A stretch of DNA of 27,959 nt, taken from IMG/VR virus record IMGVR_UViG_3300025280_000128, positions 1-27,959 of that record; one strand, written 5' to 3'. The notes beneath the pieces are model-generated. The model saw nothing but the letters and a program-made list of their open reading frames with translations, did no database searches and was not told the DNA's origin. Positions 1 through 7,568 of the stretch are shown here, one piece after another; the first letter of the stretch is position 1, and each line of letters starts with the position of its first letter. The stretch comes from a virus. The position numbers and the translations under genes were made by a program.

Positions 1-1
1 A

Positions 2-754
2 TACTACTACTTCCTCGGCAACTCCGAGGCTGACTTCGGCAACGCAGTCAAGTTGTGGCGATTCGACTCAAATGACATTGAGGCGGCCCCACCGTTCTAC
101 CAATCATGCCGTCTGAAGGTCATTCCCAACACGAGTGAGAATCAGAACCCCGACTTTGCCGACATACTGCGACTACCTCGCAAGTGGGTCAATGACATCG
201 TTCTCACGGATGACTTCGTTGAGCCAGATGTGCGCCAACAACTATCACCGGAGAAGTTCTGCGTCAATCCCGTCGTCCACGAATCATTCGTGGGTCTGGG
301 CGACCTACTGGAGCATTACCAAGCCAACCTCAAGGAGGTTCCCGGCCTCAACGCGATTGGCCCAATCGTCATCGTGAAGGGCAAGGTGACCTCCCTGTTC
401 AAGGAGGGTTGGGACACCGAGTACGATGACACCGGCAAGACATACAACATCAGGATTACCTCATGGGACCTGCAGCGGTCGTTCCCCTCGGGACTTCGCA
501 GTGAGGTCAACATACGAGTATCAGGCCATCTCAAGGAGAACTGCAATGTGTTCGACTACAGGGATGGCGACAAGTGGCAGCCATATGCCGAGCGCTCCAC
601 GATTCTAGTGTGTGGTCGGCTAGGTGTACAGGCCACCGATGATGGGGAGATTCCCCAGATTCGCGCCTTCGGGGTTCACGCAGTTCCACGATTCGTGGTT
701 CCTGCGCCCGAGGGCGGCGATACTGGTCTTGGCCAGTTTGACGGAGGAGAGTGA
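2..754 (+). CDS. OB-fold-like protein, 5' end cut by window edge (possible ssDNA-binding protein)
   Basis: The frame is open from base 2 to a TGA at 752-754, so at least 251 residues of a longer protein are visible. A TTG at 53 could initiate, but the same frame codes plausibly upstream of it, so I treat the gene as truncated by the window. The C-terminal half has alternating hydrophobic strands and glycines typical of an OB fold (IVIVKGKV, YNIRITSWD, VNIRVSGHL, STILVCGRLG, then PQIRAFGVHAVPRF). I infer a single-stranded-DNA-binding role from this pattern and from the recombinase-like ATPase four bases downstream. No family is recognised with certainty. The GGAGGAGAG near its 3' end is the likely ribosome-binding site of the next gene. 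Confidence 0.6.
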   Translation, partial: YYYFLGNSEADFGNAVKLWRFDSNDIEAAPPFYQSCRLKVIPNTSENQNPDFADILRLPRKWVNDIVLTDDFVEPDVRQQLSPEKFCVNPVVHESFVGLGDLLEHYQANLKEVPGLNAIGPIVIVKGKVTSLFKEGWDTEYDDTGKTYNIRITSWDLQRSFPSGLRSEVNIRVSGHLKENCNVFDYRDGDKWQPYAERSTILVCGRLGVQATDDGEIPQIRAFGVHAVPRFVVPAPEGGDTGLGQFDGGE

Positions 755-758
755 TTGA

Positions 759-1748
759 ATGGGTGGATTTGACGCATTGAAGAGTGAAGAGACAGCAGCA
801 GAAGAGGTTAAAACAGCCGACCCCTCTCTAGAACGCGTTCTAGAACGCGAGGAAAAAGTAGGCGTCGTTGAAAATGGGAGTATCGAATCAGAGGTTGAGG
901 CTGCAGCAGATGAGCAGTTGGGATGCCATGTGTTCTGTGGCGTCATCGGCTTTGAGGGTACTGGCAAGTCCGGTATCGTTCTCGATAGTCTGACCAAGAA
1001 GCAGGTTGACAACGGTGACTACATACTGTGTCTTGACTTCGACGGCGGCGCTGCCGCCACGAAGTCCGCCTATCACCGTGACAAGGCGGCGAACATTCGC
1101 ACCCTGTCACCTTGGGTGATGGCGACTGAGGACCGTACGACATACGACTATCCCAGCACTCACAGTAGGGTGATGGATATTGGTAGATTCGCTGTGCAAC
1201 AGGCCCACAAGCAGAACAGCCCCGACTACAAGGGGAAGCGGCTTGTCAAGTTCTTGGTGACCGCAGTCGACCAGTGGGATACCGTCTGCATCGTGAACAT
1301 GAAGGTCATTGAACTCGGCAAGGCCAAGGATGGCATCGAGGCCAGTGACCCCAACCGACTCGTCGGCAACCAATGGAACTGGTCGATTCGTTCCACTAGA
1401 TTCCACCAACTCACCGCAGTCTGTCGTGAACTCATGCGACTCGGTGTCGAGGTCTACTGGGAGACGCACCTCAAACCCGAGGTGTTCCGCAACGAGCAGA
1501 CGGGTGCATGGAAACCCGACTGGGAGAAGAACACTGACGCAAACCTCAAGCAGATTCTATGGTGTCGTCGCGAGGATGTGCTCGATGACGACGGCCACAA
1601 GACGGGCAAGACGGAGTACACCGTCGAGTTCTGGAAGGAGAACACCAACATCGCATTACAGGGCCAGAAGCGGGTCATCGCCATCACACGGAAGGGTGGC
1701 GACCCCGAGTGGTATGGCCTCAAGGAACTAGAGGAGGGATTATTGTGA
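759..1748 (+). CDS. P-loop ATPase, Sak4/RadA-like recombinase
   Basis: A 329-residue protein with Walker A GFEGTGKS at residues 64-71, followed by a strand rich in aspartate (CLDFDGG, about 91-97). A hydrophobic Walker B-type strand ends in Asp (FLVTAVDQWD, 165-174). This layout matches the phage Sak4-type subgroup of RecA/RadA ATPases, which help single-strand annealing and recombination with an SSB partner. The first 50 residues are acidic, low in complexity and contain an LER-VLER repeat, so they are probably a flexible tail. The ATG at 759 follows GGAGGAGAG with good spacing, and the stop overlaps the GTG of the clamp gene. A RadA-like role is inference; a phage terminase-like or other AAA_24 protein is less likely in this context. 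Confidence 0.75.
   Translation: MGGFDALKSEETAAEEVKTADPSLERVLEREEKVGVVENGSIESEVEAAADEQLGCHVFCGVIGFEGTGKSGIVLDSLTKKQVDNGDYILCLDFDGGAAATKSAYHRDKAANIRTLSPWVMATEDRTTYDYPSTHSRVMDIGRFAVQQAHKQNSPDYKGKRLVKFLVTAVDQWDTVCIVNMKVIELGKAKDGIEASDPNRLVGNQWNWSIRSTRFHQLTAVCRELMRLGVEVYWETHLKPEVFRNEQTGAWKPDWEKNTDANLKQILWCRREDVLDDDGHKTGKTEYTVEFWKENTNIALQGQKRVIAITRKGGDPEWYGLKELEEGLL
827..849 (+). repeat. 18-bp palindrome and 11-bp direct repeat inside the ATPase gene
   Basis: Bases 827-844 form a perfect palindrome centred at 835/836, and TCTAGAACGCG occurs twice (827-837 and 839-849). It encodes the LER-VLER repeat in the N-terminal tail of the Sak4-like protein. It may be a protein-binding site or a simple internal duplication. 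Confidence 0.6.
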
Positions 1749-2545
1749 CTAAGTGTGAACTGAATAGAATTGAACTGGCGAACTTCCTGTCATCGTTCGG
1801 GCCGGGCATAGATGACCTGCGCCTCGATGTCAAGGAGAACTATCTGGTTGGGGGTGTGGCTGCGCCCACCCACTTCCTGACGAAGAAGATAAGCGTGACT
1901 CAGATTGAGGGTGGTGGGTTCGTCATCGCTGACCTGTCAAAGGTGTCGGCGTTCCTCCGGGCTTGCTCCGGGGAGACTGTCGAACTACACCAACAGGAGC
2001 GTGACGGGTCGGCGCAGAGCCTACGCATATCGTGTGGGAAGAGCGTCGTGAACCTACCACCGACGAAGGATGTGAAGTCATCCAAGTCGCTGCCCACTGC
2101 CAAGAAGTTGGTGGATGATGCTGTCGCAACCAATTGGGAGAAGTGGGTGGACAAAGACCTATGTTGCAATGCAATTGTTAAAGTTGATGACATATTTGCA
2201 GTGTCATCTCTTGGTAAGGTAGTAGGTGCAGACAAACCATATCATCTATCATTTGTTGCAGACAAAAAAGAAATGATTATTCATACTGGTAGTGGTGTGA
2301 CTGGTCAAATGTTCCATACAGTCACAATAGACCCCGTTCTTAAACCAATAGGTAGTGAACTTGAAATTAATTCAGAAGATAAAGTCTATAAAACATCATT
2401 CGGACCTTGGTTTCCTGATGTAGTATCATGTTTGCCTTCTGGTAAGGCTCAGGTCTACACTGGTGACGGCACCGTGTTGATATTCAATCACCAAGAGAAG
2501 CACTGCTTGTTGGTGGTCATCGACCAAGACCTCGCTCAGGAGTGA
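1745..2545 (+). CDS. Sliding clamp, PCNA-like
   Basis: The likely start is the GTG at 1745, overlapping the previous stop as GTGA and preceded by GGAGGG, giving 266 residues, close to PCNA length. The protein has two halves of alternating beta strands. It begins with a helix-strand unit (ELANFLSSFGPGIDDLRLD), has a mid-protein linker (about 100-135) and ends with a clamp-like strand series (SGKAQVYTG, GTVLIFNH, HCLLVVID). The fold assignment is supported by size, pattern and position between a recombinase and DNA polymerase B; sequence identity to known PCNA appears low. It would encircle DNA and tether the polymerase. Bases about 2161-2450 are markedly AT-richer (about 35% GC in 2161-2220) than the rest of the gene, suggesting a recombined segment. 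Confidence 0.6.
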   Translation: MTKCELNRIELANFLSSFGPGIDDLRLDVKENYLVGGVAAPTHFLTKKISVTQIEGGGFVIADLSKVSAFLRACSGETVELHQQERDGSAQSLRISCGKSVVNLPPTKDVKSSKSLPTAKKLVDDAVATNWEKWVDKDLCCNAIVKVDDIFAVSSLGKVVGADKPYHLSFVADKKEMIIHTGSGVTGQMFHTVTIDPVLKPIGSELEINSEDKVYKTSFGPWFPDVVSCLPSGKAQVYTGDGTVLIFNHQEKHCLLVVIDQDLAQE

Positions 2546-2554
2546 GGTGACGGC

Positions 2555-2707
2555 ATGAGTAGTAAGCCACTGTATCTTTGTTATGCTACGGGTTGCTGCA
2601 CGATTATGAGCAACACATCTGAAACAATCAGCGAACACTTCATGCGAGCGCATGGATGGACTGCACAAGAGTGTCAAGAGTATTTCAGTGACGAGGTGGA
2701 TGACTGA
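2555..2707 (+). CDS. 50-residue C2H2-like zinc-finger protein
   Basis: A short gene between the clamp and the polymerase. ATG at 2555 follows GAGGTGA, and its TGA overlaps the polymerase ATG (TGATG at 2705-2709). Residues C9, C15, H28 and H33 form C-x5-C-x12-H-x4-H, with SEHFMRAHGW resembling the helix of a classical finger (C14 could replace C15). The tail is acidic (SDEVDD). C2H2 micro-proteins are common in archaeal viruses and often bind DNA, but no target can be read here. The tight coupling to the polymerase gene supports it being real despite its size. Confidence 0.65.
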   Translation: MSSKPLYLCYATGCCTIMSNTSETISEHFMRAHGWTAQECQEYFSDEVDD

Positions 2708-5019
2708 TGCTAGTCGAACAGGTCTATCCACATGGTTCCAACCGAGCATCCATCTACACACGCTATCGTGACAACGATGGCAACCTCATCGAGGAGACGG
2801 ATGACTCGTTTGAGCCATACTTCTGGATGTCCACCGACGAGCCCGCCGATGGCATATCCAACATGAATAACGCATTCCCTAAGACGCGCATCGACTGGCA
2901 TGACCTCGCCTACGGGATTGACGGCGTGGAACTGGTGCGTGTCGTGGCATGGACCCCGAGTGATGTACCAGACATGCGCAAGTGGTTGGGTGACACCTAC
3001 GAGGCTGATGTTCGATACCCCGACCGATGGTTGATAGACAATGTGCCGACCATGCCGAAGTGGGAACCTCGTAAGTGTTGGTTCGACATCGAGTGGAATC
3101 CTGATGACAGCAACGACTTCACCCAGTGTTGGGCCGCGCTTGACTCGTTCACTGGCGAGGGTGTCTGCTTCGGGTGGCGTGATGGTCAGCAGGAGTATGA
3201 GGTTGACTACCGTGACGGATATGTGTCACACATCTATTGTAGTGAGGAGGCCGTCCACGAGGCGGTCATCCAATACATCGAGGAGAAGGACTTCGACATT
3301 CTCATAGCCCACGCAGCGATGTGGGCTGACATTCCCCATATGACCCGCCGGTTCAAGAACTACAAGCGGCTGTCGCCTGTGCAGTCAGTGAGCCGTCTGC
3401 GCCCCAACTACGACTCATACAGATACACCGACCAACCAATCAAGGGGAGGTGGGTATTGGACACGGCAGCACCCGGCACCAAAGGCACTGGCATAGAACG
3501 GGTGTGGATGGATAGCGGCAACGGGCAACTACCCTCACGCAAGTTGAACGACATTGGGTTGTTGTTCGGGTTGGGTGAGAAGGATGATGTTGACCTGTTC
3601 AACGACTGGAATGAGAACTATGACCGACTCACCGACTACTGCTTCCGAGATGTCAAGTTGCTACAGGCGTGTGACGAGTTCGTGCGGTGCTCCGACTTCT
3701 TCATCAACATGGTTCGGTTCTGTGGTGTCACCCTGTCATCCACCTACAATGTGGGGCAGTTCGCACGAGGTCTGGTGAGCCGTCGAACCAAACTCAAGTT
3801 CCCCACTCGCAACCCATCCCGCCGCCGTGAGCGGGGGAGTCTCAAGGGTGCGACCGTGATGGAACCCACACCCGGTCTGCATGAGTCGGTTCTCGTAGCA
3901 GACTTCAAGGGTCTGTACCCCTCAATCATGCTAGGCAACCGACTCTGTTGGACGACCCGTAGGGATGAACCGAGCGACACCACACTCACGATGACCAATG
4001 GGACGCACTGGGAACAGTCTGGGGAGGCCATCCTTCCATCCATCGTAGAGCATCTGTTTGAGGAGCGACAGAAGTTCAAGGACGCGGGAGAGCATGGTCT
4101 GGAGAAGGCAGTCAAACGGGTGATGGCGTCACTGTACGGACTCACCGCCGAGACGAAGGGGCATGGCATGGCTGACCCCATCCTTGCCGACACCATCCTC
4201 ACTGAGGGGCGTAGTGCAATCGACAACATGGCTGAATATGCGTACAGCATGGGTCATGAGGTCCTGTATGGTCACACCGACAGTTGCTTCATCAAGTGTC
4301 CATTCGACCAGATTGACACGGTGACGAAGGTTCTAACCTCGGTCATCCAACAGGAGACTGGCAACCTGTCCCTCATCGCGGAGCCGGAGGCATGGATGCC
4401 ATACTGGTTCTGTGGTGATGTCAAGAACAGGTATGCCGGCATTATCCAATGGCCCGACAAGGATGCTGGTCGCCTCAAGGTGTCAGGATTTGAGATGAAG
4501 CACAGCAGCACCGCCCCGTTGTCTGCCAAGATGCAGCGAGAGGTGCTGACCATGCTCAGCAGTGGTGCATCCGAGTCCGACATCGGTGAGGTCGTATCGA
4601 AGTACTGCTTGGGCATACGCCGGAGTGACTATCCGATTGAGGACCTGTCATACCGCACTCGTCTGCGAAAGCAGATTGAACCTAATGAGACTACTCCACA
4701 CCGACCCGACAAGCACTACCCGAAGATTGCGGGCGGGTATGCGAAGGCCGCACGATACTACAACTGGCACCTCGTCACCGATGAACCGTTCAAGACGGGC
4801 GAGAGTGTGTACTGGACATACATCACGGACACTCCCGATGGATACCCGCAGACGAATGTGATTGCCTTTAGGGATGCCGGTGAATTGGAAGGATTCGTGT
4901 TCGATACCGAGATGATAATAACCAAGATGCTCCGTGATAAGTTGCGGCTCGTGTATGATGTACTCGACTGGGATTTGAAGGCAGTAACTGACGAGTTCAA
5001 ACCGAAGGGGTACTGGTGA
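2707..5019 (+). CDS. polB: Family B DNA polymerase with 3'-5' exonuclease domain
   Basis: A 770-residue replicative polymerase. Exonuclease motifs: Exo I FDIEW (D127, E129), Exo II region with D208 (HAAMWAD, lacking the usual N-x3-F-D wording), Exo III YCFRD (Y311, D315). Polymerase motifs: motif A DFKGLYPSI (D399), motif B KRVMASLYG (K470, A474 where Asn is usual), motif C YGHTDS (H523 where Asp is usual; D525 is the second, catalytic Asp). Exonuclease and both metal-binding aspartates D399 and D525 are therefore present, but two positions are non-canonical. It probably replicates the viral genome with the adjacent clamp. No C-terminal PIP box is visible; the protein ends in KPKGYW. The ATG at 2707 is translationally coupled to the zinc-finger gene upstream. 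Confidence 0.95.
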   Translation: MLVEQVYPHGSNRASIYTRYRDNDGNLIEETDDSFEPYFWMSTDEPADGISNMNNAFPKTRIDWHDLAYGIDGVELVRVVAWTPSDVPDMRKWLGDTYEADVRYPDRWLIDNVPTMPKWEPRKCWFDIEWNPDDSNDFTQCWAALDSFTGEGVCFGWRDGQQEYEVDYRDGYVSHIYCSEEAVHEAVIQYIEEKDFDILIAHAAMWADIPHMTRRFKNYKRLSPVQSVSRLRPNYDSYRYTDQPIKGRWVLDTAAPGTKGTGIERVWMDSGNGQLPSRKLNDIGLLFGLGEKDDVDLFNDWNENYDRLTDYCFRDVKLLQACDEFVRCSDFFINMVRFCGVTLSSTYNVGQFARGLVSRRTKLKFPTRNPSRRRERGSLKGATVMEPTPGLHESVLVADFKGLYPSIMLGNRLCWTTRRDEPSDTTLTMTNGTHWEQSGEAILPSIVEHLFEERQKFKDAGEHGLEKAVKRVMASLYGLTAETKGHGMADPILADTILTEGRSAIDNMAEYAYSMGHEVLYGHTDSCFIKCPFDQIDTVTKVLTSVIQQETGNLSLIAEPEAWMPYWFCGDVKNRYAGIIQWPDKDAGRLKVSGFEMKHSSTAPLSAKMQREVLTMLSSGASESDIGEVVSKYCLGIRRSDYPIEDLSYRTRLRKQIEPNETTPHRPDKHYPKIAGGYAKAARYYNWHLVTDEPFKTGESVYWTYITDTPDGYPQTNVIAFRDAGELEGFVFDTEMIITKMLRDKLRLVYDVLDWDLKAVTDEFKPKGYW

Positions 5020-5243
5020 TTACTATGGCTGAAAAAGGAAAAGTACTAAACGAGACACCCTATGGAAAGATACCCACAGGGAACCCGAACAAGAATGCGT
5101 GTGACGCATGGCAGCGAGCCGACTGTCTGGAGGCACGACTGCAGAATGAACCCGAGTCGTTGTTGATTCCGGGTCGAACCGACATACTCCAGTGTCCAGT
5201 ATGTGGACACAAGATAGAACTGGAAGTGAATAAAAATGAGTAA
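5016..5243 (+). CDS. Small Cys-rich protein with CPxCG knuckle
   Basis: A 75-residue protein whose GTG at 5016 overlaps the polymerase stop as GTGA, with an AGGGG five bases upstream; an ATG at 5025 is an alternative start. The C-terminus carries QCPVCGH, one half of a zinc ribbon, and two further cysteines (C29, C37) could complete a zinc site. The stop overlaps the start of the next gene in ATGAGTAA. Function is unknown. It travels with replication genes, so nucleic-acid or protein binding is the simplest guess. Confidence 0.6.
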   Translation: MITMAEKGKVLNETPYGKIPTGNPNKNACDAWQRADCLEARLQNEPESLLIPGRTDILQCPVCGHKIELEVNKNE

Positions 5244-5481
5244 ATGGATATGGAATAGGTTTATGGGTAAGCCCAAGGATGATGTGAAGAGAGGTGAACC
5301 ATGCTGCGTGTGTGGTCTCCCCAAGATGAGACAGACGACTCTGGAGGAGTTCGGATTCGAGTTCCCCGAGGATGGTCAGACGAAGTTGACTGACTTCTAT
5401 GAACTGTTTGAACCGGCACCCGTCACGACCGAGAGCATCGGTCTGCATGGGCAGCCACGCCAACACAGGGGGTCACTGTGA
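5236..5481 (+). CDS. Small protein with Cys knuckle and two PIP-box-like motifs (candidate clamp-interacting protein)
   Basis: An 81-residue protein. Residues C23, C24 and C26 form a CCxCG knuckle. After it come two copies of the PCNA-interacting-peptide pattern Q-x2-[L]-x2-[F]-[aromatic]: Q33-T-T-L36-E-E-F39-G (near-canonical) and Q48-T-K-L51-T-D-F54-Y (full match), 15 residues apart. The second is followed by ELFEP. PIP boxes dock proteins onto PCNA clamps in archaea and eukaryotes, so this product may bind the virus clamp encoded 3 kb upstream or the host clamp. It has no enzyme domain, so an adaptor or an inhibitor role is possible. The ATG at 5236 overlaps the previous stop. Binding is inference from motifs only. 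Confidence 0.7.
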   Translation: MSKWIWNRFMGKPKDDVKRGEPCCVCGLPKMRQTTLEEFGFEFPEDGQTKLTDFYELFEPAPVTTESIGLHGQPRQHRGSL

Positions 5482-5771
5482 TGTTCGGAGAAGTCACGAT
5501 TCAATATCAAGTTGGGAAGGAGATGGAGGAGGCCACAGGGATAGCCATACCATGCGACGGGCCGTTCCGTGAGTACTGGGTGTTGGAGTCCGGTGGGAGG
5601 CACCTGTGCATCCACCGTATGTCAATCATCAGCATCGTTTGTGATGTTCCATCTGCGTTCATCATACCTAGTGACGCCATCCTGCGTAGCAGGGAGATGT
5701 CCGACATCATGTTTGAGCAAGACTACCAGCAGATGCAGCAGAAGAACAGCGAGGAGGTGAACTACTCATGA
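5481..5771 (+). CDS. Conserved-looking protein of unknown function
   Basis: A 96-residue protein starting at ATG 5481, which overlaps the previous TGA (TGATG); a GTG three bases upstream is an alternative. An AGGGGG lies 8 bases before the ATG. The middle is a compact alternating beta pattern (FREYWVLES, HLCIHRMSIISIVCDV, AFIIPSDAILRS) and the C-terminus is a polar, Gln-rich helix (DYQQMQQKNSEE). I do not recognise a family. It sits in the run of small genes between DNA polymerase and the nuclease. Confidence 0.55.
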   Translation: MFGEVTIQYQVGKEMEEATGIAIPCDGPFREYWVLESGGRHLCIHRMSIISIVCDVPSAFIIPSDAILRSREMSDIMFEQDYQQMQQKNSEEVNYS

Positions 5772-6085
5772 GTGAAGTGGAAGATGAAGTATGCGAATTG
5801 ATACAGGCGAGGGCGAAAGTCGGCAAGGCCAAGTATGGCGTGTCGATGGAGCGCGGAGACCTCACGCACGACGAGTGGTTGGAGCATCTGCAAAATGAGA
5901 TGCTCGATGCGGTGGTCTACATTCAGCGACTACGCACACGAGAGCAGACGCTTGAGGCGAAGTTGCGAAAAATGATACAAACATATAGGGCCGCAGCAGA
6001 CCGCGCAGGCACAGCACAATTCGCCGCAGGATATGTCGGTATCGTGAATGAACTGACGGAATTACTCGATGGGGTGAGCGAATGA
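5768..6085 (+). CDS. MazG-like all-alpha protein (possible NTP pyrophosphohydrolase)
   Basis: A 105-residue helical protein. Residues 18-53 read VGKAKYG, then EWLEHLQNEMLDAVVYI, a pattern common in phage MazG-like proteins, where the E-x2-D pair (E44, D47) helps bind magnesium and the K-x-K-Y-G segment precedes it. MazG-type enzymes hydrolyse nucleoside triphosphates, and viral members may clean nucleotide pools or change host alarmone levels. The last third is a charged helix without recognised motifs. ATG at 5768 overlaps the previous stop (ATGA) and follows GAGGAGGTGA. The fold call is moderately supported; catalytic activity is uncertain because only one acidic pair is obvious. Confidence 0.55.
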   Translation: MSEVEDEVCELIQARAKVGKAKYGVSMERGDLTHDEWLEHLQNEMLDAVVYIQRLRTREQTLEAKLRKMIQTYRAAADRAGTAQFAAGYVGIVNELTELLDGVSE

Positions 6086-6366
6086 GTATATCAGATGAAG
6101 TAAAGAGATTGGAAGAAGAGAATGCGGAACTCCGCAAGACGAACGAGGACCTGAAGTTGGTTCGGGATGCCCTGCGCAACCTGTTGGACTTGGTGGAGGG
6201 TCTGTTGGGTGACACCCCACAACTGGATGATGTGGGGGAGGCAGACAGGCTGCTGCCGAAGAAGAAGGCGCTTGAGCAACCTCAGTACACCGTGACTGAG
6301 GTTGGTGGTGACGAGCAACAGCCCGCCATCTACAGGGTGGGACCGGGAGAGGGTATTGATGGGTGA
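6082..6366 (+). CDS. Coiled-coil protein of unknown function
   Basis: A 94-residue protein. Residues 5-45 form a strongly charged heptad-like helix (VKRLEEENAELRKTNEDLKL), predicted to be a coiled coil, followed by a Pro/Gly-rich beta-type tail (YTVTEVGGDE, AIYRVGPGEG). ATG at 6082 overlaps the previous stop, and the 3' end overlaps the nuclease start by 8 bases. No family recognised; possibly an oligomerisation or adaptor protein. Confidence 0.55.
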   Translation: MSISDEVKRLEEENAELRKTNEDLKLVRDALRNLLDLVEGLLGDTPQLDDVGEADRLLPKKKALEQPQYTVTEVGGDEQQPAIYRVGPGEGIDG

Positions 6367-7318
6367 ACTGAACAAGCAGTCCACCTACACATGGACACCC
6401 GACTCCGACAAGATGATTCGGGTCAGCAAGTCCACGCTCGGCACCTACAGTGATTGGTGTCCACAGCAGTTGTGGCTGTCCAAGGTATGCCCACGAGTTG
6501 AGAAGGTGGAGGACTACCTTATCATCGGTTCCAATGTGCATGACCGCATCGAGCAGTTCTACATCAATTGTCAAGATGAGTGGGGCGCGTCGCTCGCAGA
6601 GGGCGCGGACATACAATCCATCGAGGGGCTGTTCTTCCATGCATGGTTAGCGGCTCGTGATGGGAACGACAAGGTGGCATTGGAACGGCTGTCACAGTTC
6701 ATGCCCGCCGCCGAGGGTGACTACAAGGAACGGGAACACGACCTGCAACAGTGGATGCTGAAGCATGATGTCCTCCGTCTCAAGCACTGTGAAAAGCCCG
6801 AGGACTTCCTGCCGGTCGGCAACGAACTGGACCTCGATGCAATCGTGGATGTTGATGTGCCGGGTCATGGTATGGTGAAGGTTCACCTAAGGGGAATCAT
6901 CGACCGCATCTTCAAGACCGATGACGGGATTGCCCTGTTGGAACTCAAGACTGGTAAGTGGAACACCTACAAGGCCAGTCAGATGAGGGGGGAGATGGCG
7001 TACTACGCATACCTCCTTGATGAATCCGACTCCGACCTAGGACCCGTCACCCACTGGGGTTGGCGGTTCCCGAAGGCTGACCATTGGGACTACGACCCTG
7101 CGAAGAAGGTGAGCATCACCGCCATGAAGAAGCGACTGGCACGATTGGTGAAGTCATACCTTGAACAGGACTTCCCGGTGGTCAGCGACAAGCAGTCATT
7201 CAAGTGCGGGTACTGTGACCTCATGTCCTTCTGCCCCAAGTGGACGGTGTATGAGAACCCCATTGAGGTCGCCAATGGTGCCGAGCCAATCTACAAGGAG
7301 GGCTCCAATGACACCTGA
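6359..7318 (+). CDS. Cas4-like PD-(D/E)xK nuclease with Fe-S cysteines
   Basis: A 319-residue protein from ATG 6359, preceded by GGGAGAGGG; the frame is open further upstream but that part overlaps the coiled-coil gene. Catalytic core of the RecB/Cas4 class: H61, G-I-I-D182, ELK with E195 and K197, and a Q-motif helix (Q208, then MAYYAYLL). Four cysteines fit an iron-sulphur cluster: C34 (WCPQQLWL, like Cas4 CPRKLWL) and C283-x2-C286-x5-C292 near the C-terminus. Cas4-like proteins are 5'-3' or end-processing exonucleases; in viruses without CRISPR they probably act in recombination or DNA end resection. No cas1/cas2 or repeat array is present here, so CRISPR adaptation is unlikely. Confidence 0.88.
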   Translation: MGELNKQSTYTWTPDSDKMIRVSKSTLGTYSDWCPQQLWLSKVCPRVEKVEDYLIIGSNVHDRIEQFYINCQDEWGASLAEGADIQSIEGLFFHAWLAARDGNDKVALERLSQFMPAAEGDYKEREHDLQQWMLKHDVLRLKHCEKPEDFLPVGNELDLDAIVDVDVPGHGMVKVHLRGIIDRIFKTDDGIALLELKTGKWNTYKASQMRGEMAYYAYLLDESDSDLGPVTHWGWRFPKADHWDYDPAKKVSITAMKKRLARLVKSYLEQDFPVVSDKQSFKCGYCDLMSFCPKWTVYENPIEVANGAEPIYKEGSNDT

Positions 7319-7568
7319 GAGCACCACACCGTTCACGGTGGCTGTGGAATGGATGTTGCAGCGCCGCGCTCTCAACGCAGAGATTATAGTACGCATGGGG
7401 AAAGCGAAGAAGGCCCGAGGGTTTGATGCATTGCACAACGACCACACAATTCGATTCACCCTTGATGAGAACTATGTCGGTGACCCGAAGGAGGCATTGG
7501 ACATGATAGAGAAGTTGGTGGAGTGGGTAGACAAATGGAATCAGGTCGAAGTAGCAAAGCGGTACTGA
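7308..7568 (+). CDS. Small protein of unknown function
   Basis: An 86-residue protein from ATG 7308, which overlaps the nuclease stop by 11 bases and follows AAGGAGG. Upstream in-frame codons overlap the nuclease and have shadow-like composition, so the ATG is preferred. It starts TPFTVAVEWMLQRRALNAEIIVRMGKAKK and ends in a predicted amphipathic helix (EALDMIEKLVEWVDKW). No recognised domain. It overlaps the primase start by 34 bases. Confidence 0.55.
   Translation: MTPESTTPFTVAVEWMLQRRALNAEIIVRMGKAKKARGFDALHNDHTIRFTLDENYVGDPKEALDMIEKLVEWVDKWNQVEVAKRY

Noticed and set aside
6359-7318. Possible CRISPR adaptation gene because of the Cas4-like nuclease
   Set aside because: No cas1, cas2 or repeat-spacer array is visible anywhere in the window, and Cas4-like nucleases are common in viral recombination sets.
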